A stretch of 64,000 nucleotides of DNA, from assembly GCA_046330075.1 (NCBI GenBank), contig JAXLTL010000007.1, positions 1 to 64,000 on the forward strand, read 5' to 3'. Below, in pieces: positions 1 to 8,957 of the stretch. Positions within the stretch are counted from its first letter, which is position 1; each line of letters begins with the position of its first letter. Under the pieces are notes generated by a model that was not told the origin of the DNA, searched no databases, and saw only the letters and a list, made by a program, of their open reading frames with translations. The translations under genes and the position numbers were made by a program. Source of the DNA: JAJTFW01 sp046330075 (GTDB taxonomy: Bacteria > Bacteroidota > Bacteroidia > AKYH767-A > OLB10).

Positions 1-1
1 T

Positions 2-364
2 CTGCTTATTGTATTCATCGGAATCAGTCTGCTGCTGCATTCCTGCAGGAGTGAAACAAGCGCCCCCTGTACGATGGAATATCGCTACATCACCATAACG
101 GTGACCGGTGGTCTACTCGATGATTTCTATACACTTCGGGTATCAACAGGTGACACCATCCGTTATGCTAAAAATGAACTTCCCGGCGACAGTGTTTATA
201 TCGTATTAGGGGACAACTATCAACAGGCATTAAAAAATTCGACTGATACGTTTAATTTTCGTGGACTGATCAACGACTCTGTTGTGGTAGATGAAGCTTT
301 CGTTATAAACGCCGATGAGTGTCATATTGAATATATCAGCGGAGATACGGATGTATCATTATAG
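2..364 (+). CDS. C-terminal part of a small lipoprotein (start lies before the window)
   Basis: The reading frame is open from base 2. The first residues are hydrophobic and run into a lipobox-like LLLHSC, so an inner part of a lipoprotein signal peptide is visible and the initiator codon is probably just outside the window. After the Cys come about 110 residues rich in Asp, Thr and Val, with no recognised domain. An internal ATG at 74 could also start a 96-residue protein, but it would lose the lipobox. Function unknown. It stops 162 bases before the sigma factor gene on the same strand. Confidence 0.6.
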   Translation: MLIVFIGISLLLHSCRSETSAPCTMEYRYITITVTGGLLDDFYTLRVSTGDTIRYAKNELPGDSVYIVLGDNYQQALKNSTDTFNFRGLINDSVVVDEAFVINADECHIEYISGDTDVSL

Positions 365-526
365 TGCCTCAATCCATTAATTGGCTAAATTATTCTATCC
401 GACCGGAAAAAGCTATTGGCAATGAATTTAGTATTTTTTTTCAGGAGTCTTAGTATTTTCGTCAAATAAACACCGGAGCAGGTTTTTCTATAACCCGGCT
501 GCTCACACACCGTTCGTAACAATATT

Positions 527-1300
527 ATGCAGATCAATCCCGAATCAGAATTCACCAAATTAACGGGCAGTCTTGAATCCTATCTGTACCGTCTTACCGC
601 CAACCGCCAGGACGCTGAAGATCTCCTCCACGACACCTTTATTATCGTAAAGCAATCCTTCGCTTCATTCAAAGGTCTCTCCTCCTTTAAAACATGGGTC
701 TTCAGTATTGCTACGAACCTCGCACGGGATAATCATCGGGTAAAAAACAGGTGGGCAGTGGATGTGCAGGACTTATGTAAGCAAGCGGCTATCGACAATT
801 CACACTATGCAGAACGGATGGTCGCTGCATTTCAAAGTCAGCCGGAACAACGGTTCGAACTTGCGGAACATATCAATTATTGTTTTACTTGTCTGTCAAA
901 AAATCTTTCGCTGGAAAAACAGATTGCCATTGTATTGAAAGAGATGTATGCGTTCAAACGATCTGAAATAGCCGAGATCATGCACATCACCGAAGGAGTG
1001 GTGAAACATCTGCTGTTTGACGGACGAAAAGATCTGCAGGAAAAATACAATCATCGCTGTGCACTCATCAACAAAACAGGAGCCTGTTACCAATGTGCGG
1101 AGCTGAATAATTACTTTCAGGGAGATAAATCAGCCGATGAGAAAGTCAAAGCGTTGGGATTAGGTCCGGAAAACAGCGCAGAGGACAACCTCGACCAGCG
1201 TTTCCAGCTCATCAGCAGGATTAATCCCCTTACCAGTAATGGGGCTGTAACAGAAGATGTTATACTGCAAATTTTACGCGAAACCATCCAGGACAAATAA
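527..1300 (+). CDS. ECF-type sigma-70 family RNA polymerase sigma factor with Cys-containing tail
   Basis: Residues about 8-75 look like sigma region 2 (ESYLYRLTANRQDAEDLLHD, then FKTWVFSIATNLARD). Residues about 125-170 look like region 4, with a helix-turn-helix around SEIAEIMHITEGVVKHLL. At 257 residues it is longer than most ECF sigma factors (about 160-200). The extra C-terminal part contains HRC and GACYQC, which could bind a metal. It should direct core polymerase to a small regulon. No anti-sigma gene of recognised type follows. The next gene is a small membrane protein that could be a partner, but nothing in its sequence proves it. Confidence 0.8.
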   Translation: MQINPESEFTKLTGSLESYLYRLTANRQDAEDLLHDTFIIVKQSFASFKGLSSFKTWVFSIATNLARDNHRVKNRWAVDVQDLCKQAAIDNSHYAERMVAAFQSQPEQRFELAEHINYCFTCLSKNLSLEKQIAIVLKEMYAFKRSEIAEIMHITEGVVKHLLFDGRKDLQEKYNHRCALINKTGACYQCAELNNYFQGDKSADEKVKALGLGPENSAEDNLDQRFQLISRINPLTSNGAVTEDVILQILRETIQDK

Positions 1301-1411
1301 TTTCCGACCGTTTTTCGGACGATGGGAGACTAAGTTAGAATTCCCCGGGATTGAAACCCACGCTGGATGTCAATTCACGGGATCCGGATCATCTAATTGC
1401 ACCAATTAACT

Positions 1412-1804
1412 ATGAAGAAGACGATATTACCCATCCTCGCTGCTGCTGCATGGATCAGCATTTCGGAGTTTGCACGAAATCAGTTCTGGCTGCATACGTA
1501 CTGGACAGAGCACTACAGCAAAATGGGACTTCAATTCCCTGCAGAACCAACCAATGGTGCTATATGGGGAATCTGGTCGCTTTGCATGGCAGTTTTCATT
1601 TTCATTCTCGCGAAAAAATACTCGCTCTTTCAAACCACTATACTGGGATGGTATGCAGGTTTTATTCTCATGTGGCTGGTTATCGGAAACCTGGGAGTAC
1701 TGCCGATACAGATACTGATGTATGCAGCACCCATAAGTTTTCTTGAAGTCCTCATTGCAACCTGGATCATCAAAGAATTGACGGGCAACAGTGCTTCAAA
1801 TTAA
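1412..1804 (+). CDS. small four-helix membrane protein, function unknown
   Basis: About 130 residues from MKKTILPIL, with four hydrophobic stretches (near residues 3-20, 43-62, 70-90 and 94-115) separated by short polar loops. A TTG at 1397 would add five residues, but the ATG followed by two Lys is the more natural start. It follows the sigma factor gene by about 110 bases on the same strand. It stops 10 bases before the end of the convergent T9SS gene. I do not recognise the family. A partner role for the sigma factor is only inferred from position. Confidence 0.6.
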   Translation: MKKTILPILAAAAWISISEFARNQFWLHTYWTEHYSKMGLQFPAEPTNGAIWGIWSLCMAVFIFILAKKYSLFQTTILGWYAGFILMWLVIGNLGVLPIQILMYAAPISFLEVLIATWIIKELTGNSASN

Positions 1805-1814
1805 GATGCCTGTG

Positions 1815-4742
1815 CTATTGCTTTATCAGCCGGATGACTCCCGAGAAGCCATTGTCACGTATATACAGGAAGAAATAAATTCCGGCCGGTACGTCACCCA
1901 AACGGATCATCTCCGCAGCGGGAACATATTTCATGAGTTCGCGACCCTGCATATCCATAATGGCACCTGCAATGATGGAAGTTCCATTGGCAGCATCCAG
2001 AATATGGTAGGTACCGGAAACAGAGGGATTCGGATAGGCATAAACGTTATCTGCATTGGCTGGAGACGACTCTTCCAAACCTACCGCACTGCCTCCGAAT
2101 TTAATCGTCACCATTTTGTATAAAAACTCGTTATAGAAATCCCATGCGCTGGCACCTGTCACTACAAAGTTCCCCTGCTGATCACGCGACAGACTACGCA
2201 GGATATCCGGATTTGAAGTGCCATTGGTTGTATTGGCATAGGTGTTTTCGAATTGCTGTACACCCGCAGCATTATATCCTACCAACACATAATTGTAATT
2301 CGTAGAGGTGGCATCAATACGCCAGCCGGCTGTCACAACACGATTAGTGGCCTCCACCAGCATATCTACCGGTTCACGATCACTGGCGGTGTTGCCATAG
2401 TTTACTGCCCACTGGAAGGTGCCGGCGCCGGTATACTGCGCGGTATAATAACGGGCAACAAAACCACTCCATCCGCGAACGATAAATGCGAGATTTCCCG
2501 CAGGAGTATATTGTACTTTTACTCCGTATTCAGCCACGCTGTTGGTCGGGTTATACACCTGTCGCCAGTTCAATGCACCCGTTGTACCATCAAATGTACA
2601 GAGGATAGATACCTGCGTACTGGCATATCCGCTGGAACCCACGGCGGCTACGGTACCGGCACTGTTTACAGTAAGGTATTTAATATCATCCGGCACATTC
2701 GCTGAATCAATGTCTGTTGACCACAATCTTACGCCAGCCGGAGTGAATCGTTGTACAACACCTTTTCCGGTATTGCCTGAACTAACCTGTACATAGCCGG
2801 CAATTCCTATATCACCATTTGGAAAATTCGCAACACTGTTAATTTTCGTAGCCGCAAACTGTGTAGAGTCAATTTTTGCCGCCCAGGATACAGCCCCTGC
2901 CGGGTCAAAATAAATAACAAGTCCACCTTGCACATTAGACTCTGCAGCCACCACAACACTGCCGTCATTCCGGATGATCATCTGCTTCGCCAGCGTATTG
3001 TATCCCGGAATAGTATTGTACCAGGCGGTATCGAGAAACGTACCGTTAGGATCCATCGTGACGAGTGAAAGACGGAAATTATTCTCCAGCAATGCAGAAT
3101 CCGTAAGGATGGCCAGCACCAGATTTCCGGACGGATTTATTTCCATGTGCGTCAATGAATCATTCCGCCATCCGGGCGTTGAATAGTACCGCTCCCAGAG
3201 CAACGTTCCGTTCGGATCATATTTTATGACCGCGACATCATACCCGTTTGCATATAAGCGATCCACCGTGGCAGCGCAATATACATTTCCCTGTGCATCT
3301 GTTCGAACAACCTGTCCATGCGTAATGGCATCTCCTTGTCCATTGAATTCCATTTCAATGACCGGATTTCCGGCGGTATCAACAACCTGCGTATAGAAAT
3401 TTTCATTGATATAGGATGTATCGTTGCTGAATCCGCCCGCATACACTTTATCACCAGCGGTGGTAATGGCAAAACCCATTGAGGACGTAAGGGTATCCTG
3501 CGCCCGATACGTCCAGAGTGAATCGCCGGTAACTGCATTGTACTTCACAATTACCTGATTGGTCATCCCTCCATTTCCATACACATTCTCTCCCGCATAT
3601 ATATTTCTGCCTGTAGCATATACGCCACCGTTATTATCCGCCGCCACGCCGTGAAAAACTTCTGAACCATTGCTGAGTGAACCTCTGAAGAGTTTTCTCC
3701 ATCCTCCTGTACCGGTTGCATTAATACGTGTAAGTACACCATTTGCATAATCCGTTCCCGCTATATACACATTCCCTGAATCATCTACGGTAACCGCTCT
3801 GATATATTCATCTGCATTGGGAGTGTTGGCATCGGTATAAATTGAAACCCATTGACGTACGCCGGCTGCATTATAGCGCAATGCATACATATCACGGTTA
3901 CTGCTTCCTCCCGGATTTGCAGTACTTCCGCCAACAAGTAAATCTCCGCCGGTGATGAAACGCAGGCCATATAATTCATCGATTCCATTTGCATTGGCAG
4001 GATTCGTATAGGTATCGGTCCATACAACCGTTCCCAGCGGGTTCAGCTGCCGAACATAACCATTACAGCCTCCGCCACCAGCGGTTGAATAGGAAATCCC
4101 GCAAGCTGTTGGATTTCCGTTGGGAGCAATAGCAATATCGTATGCTTCATCGGTTGAATTCGCACCCCCGTCATACAAGTCAATCCATTGCTGTTGCCCT
4201 GTACTGTTGTATTTGATCACGAACCAGTCATTGCTGCCGGGAAACGGATCAGTATAACCGCACGTATAGACATTACCGTTAGCATCTACCGCTACTCCGG
4301 TGCCGAACGATTCACTGGAACCGGTAAGTGCATAGCGGGTTACCCACTGCTGCACGCCGGATGAATTAAGCTTGCCGGTCATGCATTGCGATACATACGC
4401 TGTAGCCGATTCCGAGTTGCCGGTAAAATAGATGTTGTTATTTGCATCGACTGCCATATCCACTACAAAATCTTCCTTGTAACCACCAGCATCATAATAA
4501 TAGGTCCATAAAGTATCTCCCTGTACATTACGCTTCATAATGAATGCATCTGCAGCACCGTGATGGGCACCGCCATAACCACCGGTGATAATATCACCAT
4601 TGTTATCAACGATGATAGAAGCGATACGGTCAGAACATTTTCCTTGACCCTGAAATGTGCGCAGCCATTGTTGCGGAAGCTGCGCATAGGTGGTAAATAG
4701 AACGCTTTGCAGGATCGCTGCAATCAGTATACTTTTTCTCAT
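1815..4742 (-). CDS. large exported beta-propeller-repeat (SBBP-like) protein with T9SS sorting tail
   Basis: 975 residues. A signal peptide (MRKSILIAAILQSVLFTTYAQ) is followed by many repeats of roughly 50-60 residues of the form VDANGNVYxxGY...FVIKYNSxGxxQW. This pattern is typical of SBBP-type beta-propeller repeats in Bacteroidota surface proteins. The last 75 or so residues (VYAYPNPS...PAGIYFFLYI...IRLIKQ) match a type A T9SS C-terminal sorting domain, so the protein is probably moved across the outer membrane and released or anchored at the surface. No enzyme motif is seen. It stands alone on this strand. Confidence 0.85.
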   Translation of the reverse strand: MRKSILIAAILQSVLFTTYAQLPQQWLRTFQGQGKCSDRIASIIVDNNGDIITGGYGGAHHGAADAFIMKRNVQGDTLWTYYYDAGGYKEDFVVDMAVDANNNIYFTGNSESATAYVSQCMTGKLNSSGVQQWVTRYALTGSSESFGTGVAVDANGNVYTCGYTDPFPGSNDWFVIKYNSTGQQQWIDLYDGGANSTDEAYDIAIAPNGNPTACGISYSTAGGGGCNGYVRQLNPLGTVVWTDTYTNPANANGIDELYGLRFITGGDLLVGGSTANPGGSSNRDMYALRYNAAGVRQWVSIYTDANTPNADEYIRAVTVDDSGNVYIAGTDYANGVLTRINATGTGGWRKLFRGSLSNGSEVFHGVAADNNGGVYATGRNIYAGENVYGNGGMTNQVIVKYNAVTGDSLWTYRAQDTLTSSMGFAITTAGDKVYAGGFSNDTSYINENFYTQVVDTAGNPVIEMEFNGQGDAITHGQVVRTDAQGNVYCAATVDRLYANGYDVAVIKYDPNGTLLWERYYSTPGWRNDSLTHMEINPSGNLVLAILTDSALLENNFRLSLVTMDPNGTFLDTAWYNTIPGYNTLAKQMIIRNDGSVVVAAESNVQGGLVIYFDPAGAVSWAAKIDSTQFAATKINSVANFPNGDIGIAGYVQVSSGNTGKGVVQRFTPAGVRLWSTDIDSANVPDDIKYLTVNSAGTVAAVGSSGYASTQVSILCTFDGTTGALNWRQVYNPTNSVAEYGVKVQYTPAGNLAFIVRGWSGFVARYYTAQYTGAGTFQWAVNYGNTASDREPVDMLVEATNRVVTAGWRIDATSTNYNYVLVGYNAAGVQQFENTYANTTNGTSNPDILRSLSRDQQGNFVVTGASAWDFYNEFLYKMVTIKFGGSAVGLEESSPANADNVYAYPNPSVSGTYHILDAANGTSIIAGAIMDMQGRELMKYVPAAEMIRLGDVPAGIYFFLYIRDNGFSGVIRLIKQ

Positions 4743-4875
4743 GTTTTTTTAAGATGAATGGGTGGAATATATCCACGAAGGGTTTGTTCGCGGGCAAAAA
4801 TAGAGAGAACAGTGCTTACAAATCCATAAAATATTTTTTCAGGGTCACTAAACTGTAAAAGCGATTTATACGTAC

Positions 4876-4914
4876 CAAAAACAAAAAAACGGAACCATGC
4901 CAACATGATTCCGT
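4876..4914 (-). terminator. rho-independent terminator of the pseudouridine synthase gene
   Basis: An 11-bp stem with one mismatch (4889-4899 with 4904-4914, loop of four) is followed on the minus strand by a run of T interrupted by one G (complement of 4876-4888). It lies 34 bases after the stop codon at 4948. Confidence 0.75.
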
Positions 4915-4947
4915 TCAGTTCAATAGATTGATTCGATAGGCTTTCGA

Positions 4948-6657
4948 TTAATCCGCTTTCACTTTTGACTTCCCGGAAGTACCGGTCATCTTAAGATAAC
5001 CGATCTCTTTTTCCTCCAGAAATCTCCAGCGTCCGCGCGGTAAATCTTTCTTTGTAAGTCCCGCAAAACCAACACGATCAAGCTTTAGTACTTCGTATCC
5101 GAGTGCTTCAAACAAACGACGTACAACGCGGTTCTTACCCGAGTGCAATTCCACACCAACAATCTTTTTATTGGATCCATCGCCATCATAGGCAATGTCA
5201 TCCACACGGGTGATTCCATCTTCCAGTTCCACACCTTCCATCAGCTGGCGGAAGTCGGCAACTTTGAGATTTTTATCCAATTCCACAGAATAGATTTTTT
5301 TCACACGTGAACTGGGATGGGTCAGATAACGCGCCAGATCTCCGTCGTTGGTGAATAAAAGTAATCCGGTGGTATTGCGGTCGAGGCGGCCTACAGGATA
5401 GATTCGTTCCGGACAAGCGCCGGCAACGAGTTCCATCACAGTCTTCCGCTCGTTTGGGTCATCTACGGTAGTAATATAATCTTTGGGTTTGTTGAGCAGG
5501 AGATATACATGCTGTTCATTTCGGATACGCTCACCGTTATAACGCACATCATCTCCCGGTCTTACCTTGGTGCCGAGTTCGGTGACGAGTTTGCCGTTTA
5601 CCATAATGAGTCCTGCGGTAATAAGGTCATCGGCTTCGCGGCGTGAACCGAGTCCGGCCATCGCGATAAAGCGATTCAATCTCACCTCACCACTCAGGTC
5701 AGGACCATCGGATGCTTTGCGGGGACGTGTAGATTTCTTCTCACCAATACGTCCTGCATATTTTTTTTCAAAGTGTTCATGACGGGCTTCTGCCGATGGG
5801 CGTCGTCCGCGTCCGGTATCTCCTCTTGACTCACGGTCTGGCCTGTCCGAAGTACGGCGTGCAGGACGCTCTTCGCGGTCACCACGGCTTTCTCTGCTGC
5901 GGAATCCTTCTTCGCGATCACCGCTGCGACGCGGTTTCTCGTCACGGTCGCCATAGGAACGACGGGTAGTCGGACGCTCTTCGCGGTCATCACTGCGTTC
6001 TCTGCTGCGAAACCCTTCTCCGCGATCACTGCTGCGACGCGGTTTCTCGTCACGGTCGCCATAGGAACGACGGGCTGGACGCTCTTCGCGGTCACCACGG
6101 CTTTCTCTGCTGCGGAATCCTTCTTCGCGATCACTGCTGCGACGCGGTTTCTCGTCACGGTCGCCATAGGAACGACGGGCTGGACGCTCTTCGCGATCAC
6201 CACGGCTTTCTCTGCTGCGGAATCCTTCTCCGCGATCACTGCTGCGACGCGGTTTCTCGTCACGGTCGCCATAGGAACGACGGGTAGTTGGACGCTCTTC
6301 GCGGTCATTACTGCGACGCGGTTTATCGTCCCAGCCTCCGCGACTTCCGGCACCACTGCGAGCAGGGCGATCAGAAGAAGGGCGATCCCGGCGCGGACCA
6401 GCATCATCACGGCGAGGCCGGTCAGAGGTAGGACGTGCACCACGGGAACGGGGTTCATCTTCATTGCGTGATCGACGGGCCGGACGGCTCTCTGCGTCGA
6501 AATCATCCCAACCTGAAGATTTTGGTCGGGCACTGCTGCCGCGCTCACTACGGCTGTCGCCACCGGATTTTGCTCGCGGACCTCTACGGTCGGCACCCGG
6601 GCGATCTGTTTTTCCGGAACGGGCTCCCGCCCTGCCGGTACTTGTTCGTTTTTTCAT
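4948..6657 (-). CDS. rluB: RluB/RsuA-family 16S/23S rRNA pseudouridine synthase with long Arg-rich repeat N-terminus
   Basis: 569 residues in two very different parts. The C-terminal 245 residues are a normal RsuA/RluB enzyme. An S4 RNA-binding domain starts near residue 325 (VRLNRFIAMAGLGSRREAD). The synthase domain carries the catalytic motif GRLDRNTTGL (Asp426) and ends in RRLFEALGYEVLKLDRVGFAGL. It should isomerise a uridine in rRNA. Residues 1-320 are low complexity, rich in Arg, Asp, Ser, Glu and Gly, with four near-identical repeats of about 35 residues. This part is probably disordered and may bind RNA. Such heads are common on this family in Bacteroidota, but their length varies. Confidence 0.88.
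   Translation of the reverse strand: MKKRTSTGRAGARSGKTDRPGADRRGPRAKSGGDSRSERGSSARPKSSGWDDFDAESRPARRSRNEDEPRSRGARPTSDRPRRDDAGPRRDRPSSDRPARSGAGSRGGWDDKPRRSNDREERPTTRRSYGDRDEKPRRSSDRGEGFRSRESRGDREERPARRSYGDRDEKPRRSSDREEGFRSRESRGDREERPARRSYGDRDEKPRRSSDRGEGFRSRERSDDREERPTTRRSYGDRDEKPRRSGDREEGFRSRESRGDREERPARRTSDRPDRESRGDTGRGRRPSAEARHEHFEKKYAGRIGEKKSTRPRKASDGPDLSGEVRLNRFIAMAGLGSRREADDLITAGLIMVNGKLVTELGTKVRPGDDVRYNGERIRNEQHVYLLLNKPKDYITTVDDPNERKTVMELVAGACPERIYPVGRLDRNTTGLLLFTNDGDLARYLTHPSSRVKKIYSVELDKNLKVADFRQLMEGVELEDGITRVDDIAYDGDGSNKKIVGVELHSGKNRVVRRLFEALGYEVLKLDRVGFAGLTKKDLPRGRWRFLEEKEIGYLKMTGTSGKSKVKAD
5861..6320 (-). repeat. tandem repeats of about 105-108 bp inside the rluB-like gene
   Basis: Four consecutive near-identical units encode RRSYGDRDEKPRRSSDR, then (G/E)EGFRSRES, then RGDREERPA, about 35-36 residues each. 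Unit length is a multiple of three, so changes in copy number would keep the reading frame. Units differ by single substitutions (SSDRGEG or SSDREEG, ERPA or ERPTT). Confidence 0.85.
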
Positions 6658-6737
6658 TCAGAAATTCTTGGTACAAAGGTCGTTAAAAAAGCGACTCGCC
6701 CGACAGAACTACCTCATTATCATGCAAAAAAGCCGAA

Positions 6738-7097
6738 TTAACCATGAAAAGCATCCGGAATATGCCGGATTCGGGCCGTTTTATCCTTTGGGAAATGAAC
6801 AGTGATCACATCAAAGCGGATTTCCTTGCGGATATCGTGCAATTCCTGATAATGCCCGGCCGCTATGCAAAGCTGCTCGATTTTCTGCGCATTGATGGCC
6901 GCTTCCGGTGCTCCATACCACAGCGAAGTACGGCTTTTCACCTCCACGATCACCAGAAAAAGATCATTGGCAGCAATAATATCCACTTCAGCCTGCCTGT
7001 AGCGGTAATTGCGTTCAAGAATCTGATAGCCCTTGCTCTCCAGAAAACGCACAGCGATCGCTTCGCCCCGTGGGCCAATATTATGAATGTCGGTCAT
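6738..7097 (-). CDS. YraN family (UPF0102) putative endonuclease
   Basis: 119 residues, the usual length for YraN. It has the family pattern GxxGExxAxxFLxxxGYxILxRNxR (here GPRGEAIAVRFLESKGYQIL), then EVDIIAANDLFLVIVEVKSR, which carries the acidic and ExK residues of a restriction-endonuclease-like fold. The cellular role of YraN proteins is not established. It sits 49 bases after the LD-carboxypeptidase gene in the same direction and 80 bases before the rluB-like gene, so the three may be co-transcribed. Confidence 0.85.
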   Translation of the reverse strand: MTDIHNIGPRGEAIAVRFLESKGYQILERNYRYRQAEVDIIAANDLFLVIVEVKSRTSLWYGAPEAAINAQKIEQLCIAAGHYQELHDIRKEIRFDVITVHFPKDKTARIRHIPDAFHG

Positions 7098-7146
7098 GGT
7101 TAAAAATGTTTTTTCTCAAATAGCCGGTCAGAAACAACGTCGTCAA

Positions 7147-8037
7147 CTATAATTTCAATGGTTCGAAAGGTTCCAGGATCAGGCGTTCTCCCACAGAGAA
7201 GTTATGCTCCGTTCCAAAGAGCAGCGGATGATTATCGCGGATATGTCCGGCGGGGAAGTTGAACATCACCGGATAATCATACTCTTCCACAGCTTCGCGA
7301 ATAATCTCTTCGGCCGTTTTACCAAAGGGCACTGCATTATCCTTCATATCGGTCATTCCACCCACAACGAGCCCACGCAGATGCTCCAGTTTCCTTGCAC
7401 GCTTCAACTGCATCATCATCCGGTCGATGTGATACAGATATTCATCCAGATCCTCGAGGAAGAGAATTTTGCCCATCAGATTCAGTTCCGATTTACTGCC
7501 GGAAATTGAATACAGCACACTCAGATTTCCACCTACAAGTACGCCGCTGGTTTCACCGGAGCGATTTAACGGATGTGCGGGAACGTTATACTCCGGCATT
7601 TCTCCTTTCAGCACAGCGATAAACTGGCTCAGTGCTTCCGGCGTACTGCGCTCTTCGTTCAAACCGAAAACCATTTGAGCATGCAGGGTAGGTGCCAGAA
7701 AATAATCGAACAGATGCTGATGAAACACGGTAAGATCACTGAACCCGATAAACAGTTTTGTTTTATTTAAGATGGGCGTAAAATCGATCAGGTCAACAAT
7801 CCGTACACAGCCATATCCGCCACGTGCAGAGATAATCGCATCCACTTCGGGATCATCCAGCAGCTGCTGAACATCTGCCGCACGTTCTGCGTCTGTTCCC
7901 GAAAACTGGTGGAAGGCGCCATACAGATGATCCGACAATTTTACCTTGAAGCCGTTGGCTTCGAGAAGGGCGATACCGGGCGCGAGTTCTTCAGGAGACA
8001 CCTTTCGCGCAGGGGCGCAGATACCGATGGTTTTCAT
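7147..8037 (-). CDS. LD-carboxypeptidase (peptidase family S66)
   Basis: 296 residues, normal length for S66 enzymes. These cut the terminal D-Ala from murein tetrapeptides during peptidoglycan recycling. Visible motifs: SARGGYGCVRIVDLID, then FIGFSDLT with the nucleophile Ser, then LFLEDLDEYLYHIDRMM with the catalytic Glu, and PAGHIRDNHPL with the catalytic His. No signal peptide is seen, which fits the cytoplasmic LdcA role. The start MKTIGICAPARKVS is typical for the family. Confidence 0.88.
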   Translation of the reverse strand: MKTIGICAPARKVSPEELAPGIALLEANGFKVKLSDHLYGAFHQFSGTDAERAADVQQLLDDPEVDAIISARGGYGCVRIVDLIDFTPILNKTKLFIGFSDLTVFHQHLFDYFLAPTLHAQMVFGLNEERSTPEALSQFIAVLKGEMPEYNVPAHPLNRSGETSGVLVGGNLSVLYSISGSKSELNLMGKILFLEDLDEYLYHIDRMMMQLKRARKLEHLRGLVVGGMTDMKDNAVPFGKTAEEIIREAVEEYDYPVMFNFPAGHIRDNHPLLFGTEHNFSVGERLILEPFEPLKL

Positions 8038-8087
8038 ACTAGCGAAGGTAGGGAAGTTGATTGATACAACGGGGGAGGGTGATGATT

Positions 8088-8124
8088 ATCACGCTGGATT
8101 TTGCTACGCAAAATCCAGCGTGAT
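8088..8124. repeat. perfect 17-bp inverted repeat (REP-like or terminator-like hairpin)
   Basis: Arms 8088-8104 and 8108-8124 are exactly complementary around a three-base loop (TAC). No T-run follows on either side, so it looks more like a dispersed short palindrome than a standard terminator. It lies just upstream of the LD-carboxypeptidase start and next to the 8157-8336 tandem repeat. Confidence 0.7.
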
Positions 8125-8156
8125 GTGGGGATGAGATTGATGGTCCCGCTGCAAGC

Positions 8157-8336
8157 CGCGGGATGATGGGATGATGGGATGATGGGGTGATGGGATGATG
8201 GGATGAGGGGATGAATGAATAAGGGGATGATGGGATAAGGGGATGAAGGGATGAAGGGATTAAGGGATGAACGGATGAACGGATGATGGGATGATGGGAT
8301 GATGAGGTGATGGGATGATGAGGTGATGGGATGGAT
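8157..8336 (+). repeat. purine-rich tandem repeat tract (GGGATGAT-type units)
   Basis: About 180 bases of irregular 7-10 base units such as GATGGGATGATGGGAT, GAAGGGAT and GAACGGAT. The plus strand is almost free of C. It fills the space between the LD-carboxypeptidase gene and the GxxExxY gene. It can be read in several frames, but only as low-complexity peptides. No gene is supported here. Confidence 0.85.
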
Positions 8337-8726
8337 TTAGTTGCGTGGGATAATAGAGGGATTTTGGATTCGCCTGACATTTACCTTGTCCGAACCAAAA
8401 TTAACCAGTAAGGCTACCGGGAAGTTATTCTGATCCAAATACCGCTCTACCTGGAGGATATCCAGTCGGGAGAAACGGGCGCTCCTCTTGATTTCCAGCA
8501 CTACATCTTTTTCAATCAGAAAATCGATAATGCTTGTGCCGACATGCTCACCTTCGTAAAATAATTTTGATTTATACTGTGAAATAAAACTCAATCCTTC
8601 ATTTTTCAGAGAAATCTCCAGTGCCTTCTGATAGCTGCTTTCTAAATGCCCGCCACCAATTGAAGCGTGAATTTTATAGCAACAACTAATAACCCGATAC
8701 GTGATGTCTTCACGAATAACTTTCAT
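8337..8726 (-). CDS. GxxExxY family protein (PD-(D/E)XK nuclease-like)
   Basis: About 129 residues from MKVIREDITYRVISCCYKIH. It contains the family's name motif in GGGHLESSY and a restriction-fold signature: an Asp in TSIIDFLIEKDVVLEIKRSAR with the ExK lysine. An upstream Met (8735) or (8756) is possible, but members usually begin a few residues before the xLTYxVI segment, as here. Biological role is not established for the family. The stop codon touches the purine-rich repeat tract. Confidence 0.8.
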   Translation of the reverse strand: MKVIREDITYRVISCCYKIHASIGGGHLESSYQKALEISLKNEGLSFISQYKSKLFYEGEHVGTSIIDFLIEKDVVLEIKRSARFSRLDILQVERYLDQNNFPVALLVNFGSDKVNVRRIQNPSIIPRN

Positions 8727-8957
8727 TTTTAACATGCGGCAAAGATGAAAATCCAAAATAGCATTATCCGTATGTTAAACACTTGTATCCGTTTATGATG
8801 TTACAAGGAACGGAAATGATACTTATTATCAGGGTTGAAGCCAGGGGCTGGGTTATTAATACACCAGCCCGGGGCTGGAATGCCACCGGGCCGGATATTT
8901 CAATGATTCATTTCCAATAGCCTTGGATTTTAAACCATGGCTGTTGGAAACAGTAAA

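Noticed and set aside
1351..1746. 131-residue plus-strand frame overlapping the small membrane protein at 1412
   Set aside because: Cys/His-rich peptide without a family match. The overlapping frame gives a clean four-helix protein with a natural start.
5694..6596. Long open frame (300 residues) overlapping the rluB-like gene in another frame
   Set aside because: It arises from the tandem repeats, whose length is a multiple of three in every frame. The peptide is a Val/Ala-rich repeat with no domain, and the real frame has a known enzyme.
8039..8380. Minus-strand open frame through the GATGGG tract (SSHHPIIP-type peptide)
   Set aside because: Pure low complexity produced by the repeat. It has no start signal and no family.
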